DNA of 18,451 nt from CAZMVY01 sp964569765. Its GTDB lineage: Bacteria; Planctomycetota; Phycisphaerae; UBA1845; PWPN01. Both the position numbers and the translations under genes were made by a program. A model generated the notes under the pieces. The model was not told where the DNA came from and made no database searches. It saw only the letters and a list, made by a program, of their open reading frames with translations. Below are positions 7,679 to 14,671 of the stretch, piece by piece. How positions within the stretch are numbered: the first letter of the stretch is position 1; each line of letters opens with the position of its first letter. Location of the stretch: NCBI GenBank assembly GCA_964569765.1, contig CAZMVY010000079.1, positions 1-18,451 on the forward strand, written 5' to 3'.

Positions 7679-7808
7679 TCCGCACGGTTGACAACGAGGC
7701 GGCTGCCCGGTTCAAAGTACTGTCGATCGGCGCGCTCACAGTGCGTGCGGATGGCCGGTGACCGGGCTGCGTTCGGCCGGGCGAAGGGAGTTTCGAGGGA
7801 TCCGATTC

Positions 7809-8945
7809 ATGCCGAAGGTCGCGACACTCAAGTCGCTCGCCAGGGAGCACGGCACGCCGCTGTTCGTGGTGGACCATGACGTGCTTCGCCGCAATTATGC
7901 CGAGTTCAGACGGGCACTGCCGCGGGTGCAGGCGTACTATGCAGTCAAGGCCAACCCGGCTCCGGAGATCGTGCGCACGTTCTACCAGGCCGGCGCGAGC
8001 TTCGATGTGGCCTCCATCGGCGAGTTCCGGCTCGTCTATGAGAACATCCGCGACCTTCCTCCGAAAGAGCGGCAGGACTACATCTGGGACAAGATCATCT
8101 ACGCGAATCCCATCAAGGACAGGGCAACGCTCGAAGAGCTGGACCCGTACAAACCGCTCGTCACGTACGACAACCTCGAAGAAATCCGCAAGATCCGCCG
8201 GCACGCGCCGCATGCGGGGCTGGCGCTGCGGATCCGCGTACCGAATACCGGTTCGATGGTCGAGTTGTCGAGCAAGTTCGGCGCGGCCCCGGGCGAGGCG
8301 GCCGATCTGGTCGCGGCCGCGTTCGATGCCGGGCTCGTGGTGGAGGGCCTCTGCTTCCACGTCGGAAGCCAGTGTACAAACTTCGACAACTACGTGCAGG
8401 CGCTGACGACGTCCGCCTCGGTACTGGAGGAGGCCGAGCGGCGCGGCTACAAACTCAAGCTGCTCGACATCGGCGGCGGTTTTCCGGCGCCATACGACGG
8501 CAGCCGCAAGCTCTTCGGCGACCTCGCCCGCCTCTTGAACGCCGAGTTCCGGCGGCTGTTCCCGACCGACCTGGAAATCCTCGCCGAGCCCGGCCGCTTC
8601 ATGGTCGCCACGGCCGCCACACTCGTCGCCGAGGTGATCGGCAAGGCCGACCGCGACGGCAAGCGATGCTACTACCTCAACGACGGAATCTATCACACAT
8701 ACTCCGGCATCCTCTTCGATCACTGCCAGTATCGCGTGAAGGCATTCAAGAAGGGCCCGCCGCGGCTCTGCGCCGTCTTCGGTCCGACATGCGACGCGCT
8801 CGACACGATCAGCCAGTCCGAGCCGCTGCCGGAGCTGAACCTCGGCGACCTCGTCTACAGCGAGAACATCGGCGCCTACAGCCATGCATCGAGCACCTGG
8901 TTCAACGGCTTTCCGCCGGCGAAGATGGTGCACATCAACGTCTGA
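7809..8945 (+). CDS. PLP-dependent ornithine/lysine decarboxylase-like enzyme (fold III)
   Basis: I start this at ATG 7809, 8 bases after GAGGGA, giving 378 residues; an in-frame GTG at 7758 would add 17 unsupported residues. The product is an alanine-racemase-fold decarboxylase. The PLP lysine is Lys47 (YYAVKANP), with FHVGSQ at 183-188, GGGFP at 222-226, EPGR at 260-263, and GPTCDALDTI at 325-334 with the catalytic Cys328 and Asp329 of ornithine decarboxylases. Asp304 (LFDHCQ) corresponds to the ODC substrate Asp, which arginine-specific relatives are reported to alter, so ornithine or lysine is favoured. An extra acidic/basic stretch (about 80-93, RDLPPKERQDYIWD) precedes the usual YANP strand. 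With the neighbouring DHS-like and agmatinase genes it would supply putrescine. Carboxynorspermidine decarboxylase activity is less likely given the Cys-Asp motif. Confidence 0.85.
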   Translation: MPKVATLKSLAREHGTPLFVVDHDVLRRNYAEFRRALPRVQAYYAVKANPAPEIVRTFYQAGASFDVASIGEFRLVYENIRDLPPKERQDYIWDKIIYANPIKDRATLEELDPYKPLVTYDNLEEIRKIRRHAPHAGLALRIRVPNTGSMVELSSKFGAAPGEAADLVAAAFDAGLVVEGLCFHVGSQCTNFDNYVQALTTSASVLEEAERRGYKLKLLDIGGGFPAPYDGSRKLFGDLARLLNAEFRRLFPTDLEILAEPGRFMVATAATLVAEVIGKADRDGKRCYYLNDGIYHTYSGILFDHCQYRVKAFKKGPPRLCAVFGPTCDALDTISQSEPLPELNLGDLVYSENIGAYSHASSTWFNGFPPAKMVHINV

Positions 8946-9002
8946 GCGGTTTTACCGTGCGCGTGCCGGTAGTACGTCCTCGCCGGACTCGGAGGTGCAG
9001 CT

Positions 9003-10121
9003 ATGAAACTCGATGCCGGCCGGATCGCGATACCGGTCCTGTTTGCGGCGACGGCGATCTCTGCTTCGGGCAGCGCCTCGTTGCCGGCGTCGAGATCGAC
9101 GACCGCGCCCGGTGAAGCCATCCCGCCGCCGCGCATCCGCATCGGGGCGTACTGGTGGGACGGCTGGTTCGAGGGCAGCCCGTACATCCGCGAGCCGCTC
9201 ACGAGCGAGTTCAAGGATCGAGAGCCGATATGGGGCTGGCGGGATGACAGCCAGTCGGCCGTGGACACGTCGATCCGGCTGGCGGCTCGCTACGGCGTGG
9301 ACTTTTTCGCCTTCCTCTGGTACCCGGAGACGGACTGGAGATTCACCGGCGGGCAGCCGTCCGGCGTGATGAACAACGGGCTGAACTACTACCTCTCGTC
9401 CCAGGCGCCGGAGCGGGATCGCGTCGGTTTCCTGCTGATGATCGCGCAGCCGCCGAAGCAGAAGGAGTGGGAGCAAACGTGCCGTATGTGGGCGCGCAGG
9501 TACCTGTCGCATGAGCGGTATGTCCGCGTCGAGGGTCGGCCGGCGCTGTTCTTCTACGAACTGGCGGCCCTCGCAGACAGGCTCGGCGGGCCGGAACGCG
9601 TTCGGCCGGCCCTCGATACGCTGCGGCGGATCGCCCGCGAGGAGCGATGTCCGGACCCGTTCCTGGTCCTGCGTGCCCAGCGGCAGGAGGCCCGGCGGCT
9701 GCGCGAGCTGGGCTTCGACGGGGCAACGGATTATGCGATCGCGTATACGCCCACACCCGGCGAGCATCCATATACCGACCTGGTCGCGGCGGGGCGAAAG
9801 CAATGGGCTTCCTACGTCGGCGCGAGGTGCAACTACATCCCCAGCGTAACCGCCGGCTGGGACGGCCGTCCGCGCGTGTGGATGAAGAAGCCCTTCTACG
9901 CATACTGGTATCGTCGCAGCCCGTCGGAGTTCGGCGCGTTCGTGAAGGACGGCCTTGCGTGGCTCCGCTCACATCCTCAAGACGTGCCGACCACGCCACT
10001 ACTGATGGTCTACGCCTGGAACGAAGTCGACGAGGGCGGCGCAATCTGTCCGACCCGGCAGGACGGCACCGCCTGGCTTGAGGCGCTCGAAGCCGCGCTC
10101 CGTGAAACGGGAAGGCCGTAG
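9003..10121 (+). CDS. Secreted GH99/WbsX-like protein
   Basis: This 372-residue protein starts at ATG 9003 with GGAGGTG 5 bases upstream and only 57 bp after the decarboxylase gene. Residues 1-25 are a signal peptide. The body has IGAYWWDGWF (47-56), YGVDFFAFLWYPE (97-109), GRPALFFYE (178-186), a GFDGATDYAI strand (237-246) and the C-terminal YAWNEVDEGG (337-346). These features match the glycoside hydrolase family 99-like / WbsX-like TIM-barrel group, common in Planctomycetota and Bacteroidota. GH99 enzymes act on alpha-mannosides, but for this wider group the activity is mostly unknown, and some homologues are tied to surface polysaccharide synthesis. Tight spacing suggests co-transcription with the decarboxylase gene even though no functional link is obvious. 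Confidence 0.8.
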   Translation: MKLDAGRIAIPVLFAATAISASGSASLPASRSTTAPGEAIPPPRIRIGAYWWDGWFEGSPYIREPLTSEFKDREPIWGWRDDSQSAVDTSIRLAARYGVDFFAFLWYPETDWRFTGGQPSGVMNNGLNYYLSSQAPERDRVGFLLMIAQPPKQKEWEQTCRMWARRYLSHERYVRVEGRPALFFYELAALADRLGGPERVRPALDTLRRIAREERCPDPFLVLRAQRQEARRLRELGFDGATDYAIAYTPTPGEHPYTDLVAAGRKQWASYVGARCNYIPSVTAGWDGRPRVWMKKPFYAYWYRRSPSEFGAFVKDGLAWLRSHPQDVPTTPLLMVYAWNEVDEGGAICPTRQDGTAWLEALEAALRETGRP

Positions 10122-10259
10122 GCCATTCAGGCTTGCCGGGCGCGGGACACGGTTGCACCGGACATGTCATGCCGATGCTGCGTGCAGTCGGCCCGTGCTG
10201 CTTACCCTGCGATGCAAGCCGTCACGGCGGTTTCGGAATGCGTACAGTTCGGGCTGCCC

Positions 10260-10288
10260 TTGGGCCGCTCCGCGCCCGCGGGTATACT
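10260..10288 (+). promoter_or_regulatory. Candidate promoter for the VanZ-like gene
   Basis: TTGGGC (10260-10265, first three bases of consensus) and TATACT (10283-10288, 5 of 6) are 17 bp apart. Transcription would start near 10295, about 33 bases before the ATG at 10328. The 206-bp gap from the previous gene supports a separate transcription unit. Confidence 0.4.
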
Positions 10289-10327
10289 CGTTCCTGACGT
10301 CGGGGACGCGCGAATGCGCGGCGAATC

Positions 10328-11833
10328 ATGAACTCACCTCGATCCTTGAACGAAGCGTTCTCCGACGTCGCAATCGTCCGGTGGCTCCACGTGCACCGCC
10401 GGGGGTGCTTCGCTCTCCTCTACATATGGTTTGCGGCCTATTCCACGCTCCTCCCCTTCGACTTCCACTGGGCGAACGGCCACCGCAATCTGGCCAGCCT
10501 TGCGGATACCTTCCGCCTGCATGCCACCGAAGACAACCCGACGGACTTCGTTCTGAATATCCTGCTCTACATCCCGCTCGGGGCCGCCGTTGCTCTGGCC
10601 GTGCAGCATCGGATCCGCCGTTGGTACGTGAGCATGCCCGCGGGGTTCCTCGCCGGCGCCCTGCTCGCGGTGGCCGTCGAGTTCATCCAGTTGTTCTCGT
10701 CTTCCCGCGTCGGCTCGACGACGGACATGCTCACCAACTCCGGCGGCGCGCTGATCGGGTGCTTCGCGGCGCCGGCGATCGGCATCATCCTGCGGCACCT
10801 GCGCCGGCGGCGGCGGGAAGTCATGGCCACCCAGCCGTTGTGGCATCTGGCCACGTGGGCGGCAGCGGCGCTGGTCTTGTGCGGGCTCGTGCCGTTTGAC
10901 GTCCGGGAGGACCTTGGACAGATCTGGGAAGGGTTGCGATCGGCGCACTTCCGCCCGTTCTGGCAGTTTGCGGCGCGGGCGAGTGAGCTGCCCGAGGCGG
11001 GGTGGACGCCGGCGGCGTTCTGGGTCGACTTTGCAGGTGACGCGGGGGCGTTTCTGCTTTTTGGCGCGATGTTGGCCTTGGCCGCGACGGCAGAGGCGAG
11101 GCTCACATGGCCGGCGGCGGTATTCATCGCCCTGTGGTGCGGAATCGGTCTGGCCGTACTTATCGAGACGTCGCAAATCCTGATCGCCTCGCGGGGCTTC
11201 GATACGACGGACATTGTGGCTGCGGCGGCGGGTACGGTCGTCGGGGCGATGGCGGGCGCATGGATCGGCCGGACGGCGGCCCGACGCCGGTGGACCTGGG
11301 GCGGCCCGCAGCGGCTGATCGGCGCGCCGTTGCTGGTCGCCGCCTGCCTTGGGCAAGTCGGCTATCTGGTTGCCCAAGGGCTGGAGCCGTTCGAGTTCCG
11401 GCCGTTTCCCCGGGGGGATGTGTTGTGGTCGGCGATCGGGTTGGTGCCGTTCGGCGCGTACACCGCCCACCTGACGCCCGCCCTCGTGGCCGAGTTCGTG
11501 CTGAAGCTGGTCCGCTATGCGCTGCTCGGCGTGGTGCTGATGATACTCCTCGCGAGGCTATCATCGGGCGGGCGAGGGGCGTTCCGGCGGCACCTTGCGG
11601 CTGTTATTGCGGCGGCGATGGGCATAAGCGCCGCCATTGAGGTCGCACAGCTTTCGATACCCGGCCGCTACGGCGACGTGACGGACGTGGCGATCGCCGC
11701 GATGGGCGCCTTCGCCGCCGGGGTAGGCGTACAGTGGTACGTCGACGCGGTTGACTATGCGCGCCGGCGGCTTCGACGGGCGGCGAGCCGCCAATCAGCA
11801 GCCGCCACGGCCATGACGGTCACCAGGGCATGA
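10328..11833 (+). CDS. Membrane protein with three tandem VanZ-like units
   Basis: The 501-residue product is an integral membrane protein containing about a dozen hydrophobic segments. VanZ-family signatures occur three times: a PF(D/E)(F/V) motif at 43-46, 189-192 and 354-357, each followed by a membrane segment and then an E-x2-Q...R...TD pattern (E118/Q121/R127/D133; E280/Q283/R289/D295; E438/Q441/R447/D453). Unit 1 is the closest to canonical, with DFVLNILLYIPLG and TTDMLTNSGGALIG. Typical VanZ proteins have one unit of roughly 150-200 residues. VanZ confers low-level teicoplanin resistance in enterococci; the biochemical role of the family elsewhere is unclear. No strong Shine-Dalgarno is visible before the ATG, so the start is less certain than the frame. 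The gene ends 36 bp from the convergent rpiB gene. Confidence 0.85.
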   Translation: MNSPRSLNEAFSDVAIVRWLHVHRRGCFALLYIWFAAYSTLLPFDFHWANGHRNLASLADTFRLHATEDNPTDFVLNILLYIPLGAAVALAVQHRIRRWYVSMPAGFLAGALLAVAVEFIQLFSSSRVGSTTDMLTNSGGALIGCFAAPAIGIILRHLRRRRREVMATQPLWHLATWAAAALVLCGLVPFDVREDLGQIWEGLRSAHFRPFWQFAARASELPEAGWTPAAFWVDFAGDAGAFLLFGAMLALAATAEARLTWPAAVFIALWCGIGLAVLIETSQILIASRGFDTTDIVAAAAGTVVGAMAGAWIGRTAARRRWTWGGPQRLIGAPLLVAACLGQVGYLVAQGLEPFEFRPFPRGDVLWSAIGLVPFGAYTAHLTPALVAEFVLKLVRYALLGVVLMILLARLSSGGRGAFRRHLAAVIAAAMGISAAIEVAQLSIPGRYGDVTDVAIAAMGAFAAGVGVQWYVDAVDYARRRLRRAASRQSAAATAMTVTRA

Positions 11834-11869
11834 GTCGCCCGCGCCGGCCGCCCGGTATGCGCAAGAGGC

Positions 11870-12334
11870 TCACCCCGACGCCTTGTCGTCGCATTCTTTC
11901 GCCTCGTATTCGGCGATTTTGGCCACGCGGCGTTCGTGCCGCCCCCCTTCGAACGGCGTCTTGAGCCAGACGTCGATGATCCGGCGCATGAGTTCTTCGC
12001 CGACGAGATCCGCGGGAAGGCAGAGCACGTTCGCGTCGTTGTGCCGGCGGGCCATCTCCGCCGTCAGTTCGTCGTGGCACAGGGCGGCCCGGACGCCCCG
12101 GACCTTGTTGGCCATAATGCACATGCCGATTCCGCTGCCGCAGAGGAGGATTCCGCGATTGGCCTTGCCTTCGCGGACGGCGCGGGCCGCGGCGTAGGCG
12201 GCGTCGGGGTAGTCGTAACTGCTGGCGTCCTTGGCGCCGAAGAGCAACACCTCGTAGCCGCGCGCCTCCAGGGCAGCCTTGAGCCGCTCCTTGGCACTGA
12301 ATCCGCGGTGATCGCAACCCAGGGCAATCTTCAT
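11870..12334 (-). CDS. rpiB: Ribose 5-phosphate isomerase B
   Basis: The 154-residue protein matches RpiB/LacAB isomerases at normal length. Key features are CDHRGF (7-12), SYDYPDAA (39-46), LCGSGIGM (64-71) with the catalytic-base Cys65, the RRHNDANVL motif (96-104) with the ring-opening His98, and the C-terminal PFEGGRHERRV. It interconverts ribose 5-phosphate and ribulose 5-phosphate in the pentose phosphate pathway; some family members also act on allose 6-phosphate. The ATG overlaps the TGA of the upstream gene as ATGA, and GGAGGAG lies inside the end of that gene, so translation is coupled. The order YrdC - LMW phosphatase - RpiB echoes the B. subtilis ywlC-ywlE-ywlF neighbourhood. Confidence 0.95.
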   Translation of the reverse strand: MKIALGCDHRGFSAKERLKAALEARGYEVLLFGAKDASSYDYPDAAYAAARAVREGKANRGILLCGSGIGMCIMANKVRGVRAALCHDELTAEMARRHNDANVLCLPADLVGEELMRRIIDVWLKTPFEGGRHERRVAKIAEYEAKECDDKASG

Positions 12335-13455
12335 AGCGTAATCTCCTCCAACCGGCGTCGCAGGGCGTTCTCAATGTGCCGGGCGCACGTTTCATATACG
12401 TCGTCTGCCCCGCCGATGGGATCGTGAATCTCCTCCTGCTCGTCCAGAAGGCGCGTCTTTTCCTCGGCGCCGCGGACCAGACGGGTAACCTCTTCGAGAT
12501 GACTACGCCCCATCACGAAGATGTGGTCGGCCGCATAGATCAATTCAGGCGTCAGGGGTTGCGTCCGGTGCGGCGAGATGTCGAGGCCGCGATTCCGCAT
12601 CGCGGCAACCGCACCGCTCGCGGCCGGCGCCCCGGCCGACGCAAATGCCCCCGCCGAATGCACGCCGTACCCGCGGGCCTCCAGATCCTCCATCCGACAG
12701 CCGAGGCGTTCCGCGAGGAGCTTGCGGCACAAGGCGGCCGCCATCGGACTGCGGCATGTATTGCCCGTGCACACAAAGAGGAAGTTCATCGTCAACAGGC
12801 TCCGGAGCATCCGCTCGTCGTACACGCCCGCACGGAGAATCTCAAAGTCGTCGTCGTTTACGCGGACGATGGTGGAGGCCCTTGCGTAGCGGGTGGTCCC
12901 CCCATCGAGAACCAGGTCGATCTTGCCATCGAGATCGTGCAGCACCTCCTCCGCGCAGACCGGGGGCGCGTTGCCCGCGCGGTTGGCGCTCGGCGCCACC
13001 ACGGGTACCCCAGCCTCCTCAATCAGGTCGCTGGCGTGCCGGTCGTCGGGGCAGCGCATGCCGATCGTGCCCTCGTGATAGAGGGTATCGGTGCGGCGGT
13101 CGGGCATCCGGTCGAGGATCGGGGCCTTGTCCAGGTCAGGCACACGGAAGATCAGGGTGAGCGGCCCCGGCCACCCCTTGCGGCTGAGGCGACGGCCGGC
13201 GCGCCCGGGCGACGGAACGAACTGCTCCAGCGCGGATCGCCGGCCTATATGCGTGGTAAACGGCTTGGCCTCGGCGCGCTCCTTCACCTCACGCAGCCGC
13301 TTTACGGCACTCAGGTTGGCGGCGTTGGCACCGAGGCCGTACACGGTTTCCGTCGGGAAGGCCACAAGCCCGCCCTCGGCAAGGACACGGGCCGCCTTCC
13401 GGATATGATTCCAGTAACCCTCGCCCTCAACAAGACTTAGGACTTCCGTTTTCAT
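12331..13455 (-). CDS. Fused YrdC/Sua5 threonylcarbamoyl-AMP synthase and low-molecular-weight protein phosphatase
   Basis: One uninterrupted frame of 374 residues encodes two enzymes. Residues about 8-215 are a YrdC/Sua5 domain: FPTETVYGLG (33-42), KERAEAKPF (58-66), WPGPLTLIF (95-103) and PSAN (155-158). This domain makes threonylcarbamoyl-AMP for tRNA t6A modification; the C-terminal Sua5 domain is absent and replaced. Residues 223-374 are a low-molecular-weight phosphatase with the P-loop CTGNTCRS (nucleophile Cys229, Arg235) and the general-acid DP (Asp345). The Thr in GNT, as in arginine-specific YwlE, makes protein-arginine phosphatase possible, but tyrosine phosphatase cannot be excluded. 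Met223 begins the second domain and could be an internal start, though no convincing ribosome site was seen. The ATG lacks a Shine-Dalgarno and lies about 14 bases from a strong promoter's predicted start. Confidence 0.92.
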   Translation of the reverse strand: MKTEVLSLVEGEGYWNHIRKAARVLAEGGLVAFPTETVYGLGANAANLSAVKRLREVKERAEAKPFTTHIGRRSALEQFVPSPGRAGRRLSRKGWPGPLTLIFRVPDLDKAPILDRMPDRRTDTLYHEGTIGMRCPDDRHASDLIEEAGVPVVAPSANRAGNAPPVCAEEVLHDLDGKIDLVLDGGTTRYARASTIVRVNDDDFEILRAGVYDERMLRSLLTMNFLFVCTGNTCRSPMAAALCRKLLAERLGCRMEDLEARGYGVHSAGAFASAGAPAASGAVAAMRNRGLDISPHRTQPLTPELIYAADHIFVMGRSHLEEVTRLVRGAEEKTRLLDEQEEIHDPIGGADDVYETCARHIENALRRRLEEITL

Positions 13456-13475
13456 GCCCGTGCCCGATCAGGGCG

Positions 13476-13504
13476 ATTATGGAAGTGCCGGCCATATGTG
13501 TCAA
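13476..13504 (-). promoter_or_regulatory. Strong sigma70-type promoter for the YrdC-phosphatase/rpiB operon
   Basis: On the minus strand a perfect TTGACA (13499-13504) is separated by 17 bp from CATAAT (13476-13481, 5 of 6). This is the closest match to a housekeeping promoter in the window. Transcription would begin near 13469, only about 14 bases before the ATG at 13455, and no Shine-Dalgarno is seen in that leader. A second lone TATAAT on the same strand at 13545-13550 might serve an alternative longer transcript. Confidence 0.6.
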
Positions 13505-13743
13505 GGAACGACCGGCAAAGAGAGTGGTGCCTGGGGCAATTCTCATTATAGGCAGGCGACTTGCGAGAATCGTCTCGGTGGCGATCGCCGCTTCCCAGTC
13601 GGCGACGCGCAAGCCGGAGAGCGCGCCGTGGACCGAGGCGTGTCGGTCGGCCCCGTTTCCGGCGGGCAGAGGCGCAGCGGGCGGGTTCCTTGCGGGACGC
13701 CTCCTGCCTCACGTCCTGGCCGGTCAACGCGCCGCATCCGGCC

Positions 13744-14589
13744 TCACGCCTTCGCCCACGATTCCCGCGCAAACTTCAGCCCCCTTGTGGCAAGGTGCTC
13801 GGCGCTCGGAAACATGGCCCGCCAAATCTTTGTGGCACCGGCCAGTTCGGGCAGAGCCTGGCCGAAGGCCTCGATCACCATCCAGCCGTCATAGCCGATC
13901 TGCTTGAGCGCAGCGAAGGTCTCCTTCCAGTGAACGTGGCCCTCGCCGGGCGTGCTGCGGTCGTTCTCGGAGATGTGGACGTGGTTGATGCGCTTTCCGC
14001 CGGCGCGGATGGCCGTCGGGATGTCCTTCTCCTCGATGTTCGCGTGAAAGGTGTCGTAGAGGATCCCGCAGCCGGCGACGTTGACTTCGTCGACGAACCG
14101 GGCCGTGTCCGCCGTGCAGTTGAGGAAGTACGTCTCGAAGCGGTTGAGGGGCTCGACGGCAAGGGCGACGCCGACGGCCCTGGCGTGCTCGGCGACGGGG
14201 CGGAGCGTCTCGACGGACCGCTTCCACTCGTCGCTTGTCCGCGGACGCCCCGGCAGCTCGCCCACAGGCGAGTACATCGGGCCGGCCAGCGTCTCGATGC
14301 CTACGATCTTCGCGGCGTCGATAATCTTCCTGAGGAAGTCGACGGCGGCGGCGCGGACCTTCGGGTCCGGGCTGACCGAAGAGGCCGTCGGCGGGACCAC
14401 AACCGTGGCGGTCCGCCCGAGGCCGAGATCGTCGAGCGCCGCGGCGAGCGTTTTCCAGGGGGAGGCATCCGGGTCAAACATCGGCAATTCGACGCCGTCA
14501 AAACCCCACTGCTTGATCTGCCGACAGATGGCGATGTGCTCTTGCGCAGGGACCGCCGTCCACAACAACAGGTTCATGCCGACTTTCAT
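13744..14589 (-). CDS. D-tagatose/D-allulose 3-epimerase-like TIM-barrel enzyme
   Basis: The 281-residue protein belongs to the xylose-isomerase-like TIM-barrel family. The four metal-binding and catalytic residues of D-tagatose 3-epimerase (Glu152, Asp185, His211, Glu246) appear here as Glu146 (AVEPLNRFETY), Asp179 (LYDTFHANIEE), His205 (NHVHISENDRSTPG) and Glu240 (MVIEAF), all at a constant offset of six. This makes a ketose 3-epimerase-type reaction likely; the natural sugar, or sugar derivative, is unknown. The gene is downstream of a Gfo/Idh/MocA oxidoreductase on the same strand with an 80-bp gap that contains a nested hairpin. Ribosome binding is weak (GGTGAG close to the ATG), so its translation may depend on the upstream gene. 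About 288 bp after its stop hold no gene, only the promoter of the next minus-strand operon. Confidence 0.87.
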   Translation of the reverse strand: MKVGMNLLLWTAVPAQEHIAICRQIKQWGFDGVELPMFDPDASPWKTLAAALDDLGLGRTATVVVPPTASSVSPDPKVRAAAVDFLRKIIDAAKIVGIETLAGPMYSPVGELPGRPRTSDEWKRSVETLRPVAEHARAVGVALAVEPLNRFETYFLNCTADTARFVDEVNVAGCGILYDTFHANIEEKDIPTAIRAGGKRINHVHISENDRSTPGEGHVHWKETFAALKQIGYDGWMVIEAFGQALPELAGATKIWRAMFPSAEHLATRGLKFARESWAKA

Positions 14590-14626
14590 GGCTCACCGTT
14601 ATCCCGTTGATCCGTTGACACAGGCG

Positions 14627-14671
14627 AGCGACGACGGGGCAGGCTTCTCCTGCCTTTGCCGCTTCGTCGCT
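14627..14671 (-). other. Nested intercistronic hairpin between oxidoreductase and epimerase genes
   Basis: An outer 8-bp stem AGCGACGA/TCGTCGCT (14627-14634 with 14664-14671) encloses a 6-bp stem GGCAGG/CCTGCC with a 5-base loop (14638-14654). Both are perfect. In the minus-strand mRNA the structure begins within the stop codon of the Gfo/Idh/MocA gene and ends about 38 bases before the epimerase ATG. No T-run follows, so it looks more like an mRNA stability or processing element, or an attenuator, than a simple terminator. Confidence 0.45.

Noticed and set aside
7688..7716. Perfect TTGACA after the DHS-like stop as a promoter for the decarboxylase gene
   Set aside because: At 17 bp spacing the -10 would be TTCAAA (3 of 6) and no better hexamer lies within 16-18 bp.
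7599..8933. Minus-strand open frame of 444 codons
   Set aside because: It is antisense to the ODC-like gene; the translation shows no recognisable motif.
12376..13440. Plus-strand open frame of 354 codons
   Set aside because: It is antisense to the YrdC-phosphatase fusion, which has both catalytic motifs.
13561..14610. Plus-strand open frame of 349 codons
   Set aside because: It lies opposite the epimerase gene, whose catalytic residues align with D-tagatose 3-epimerase at a constant offset.
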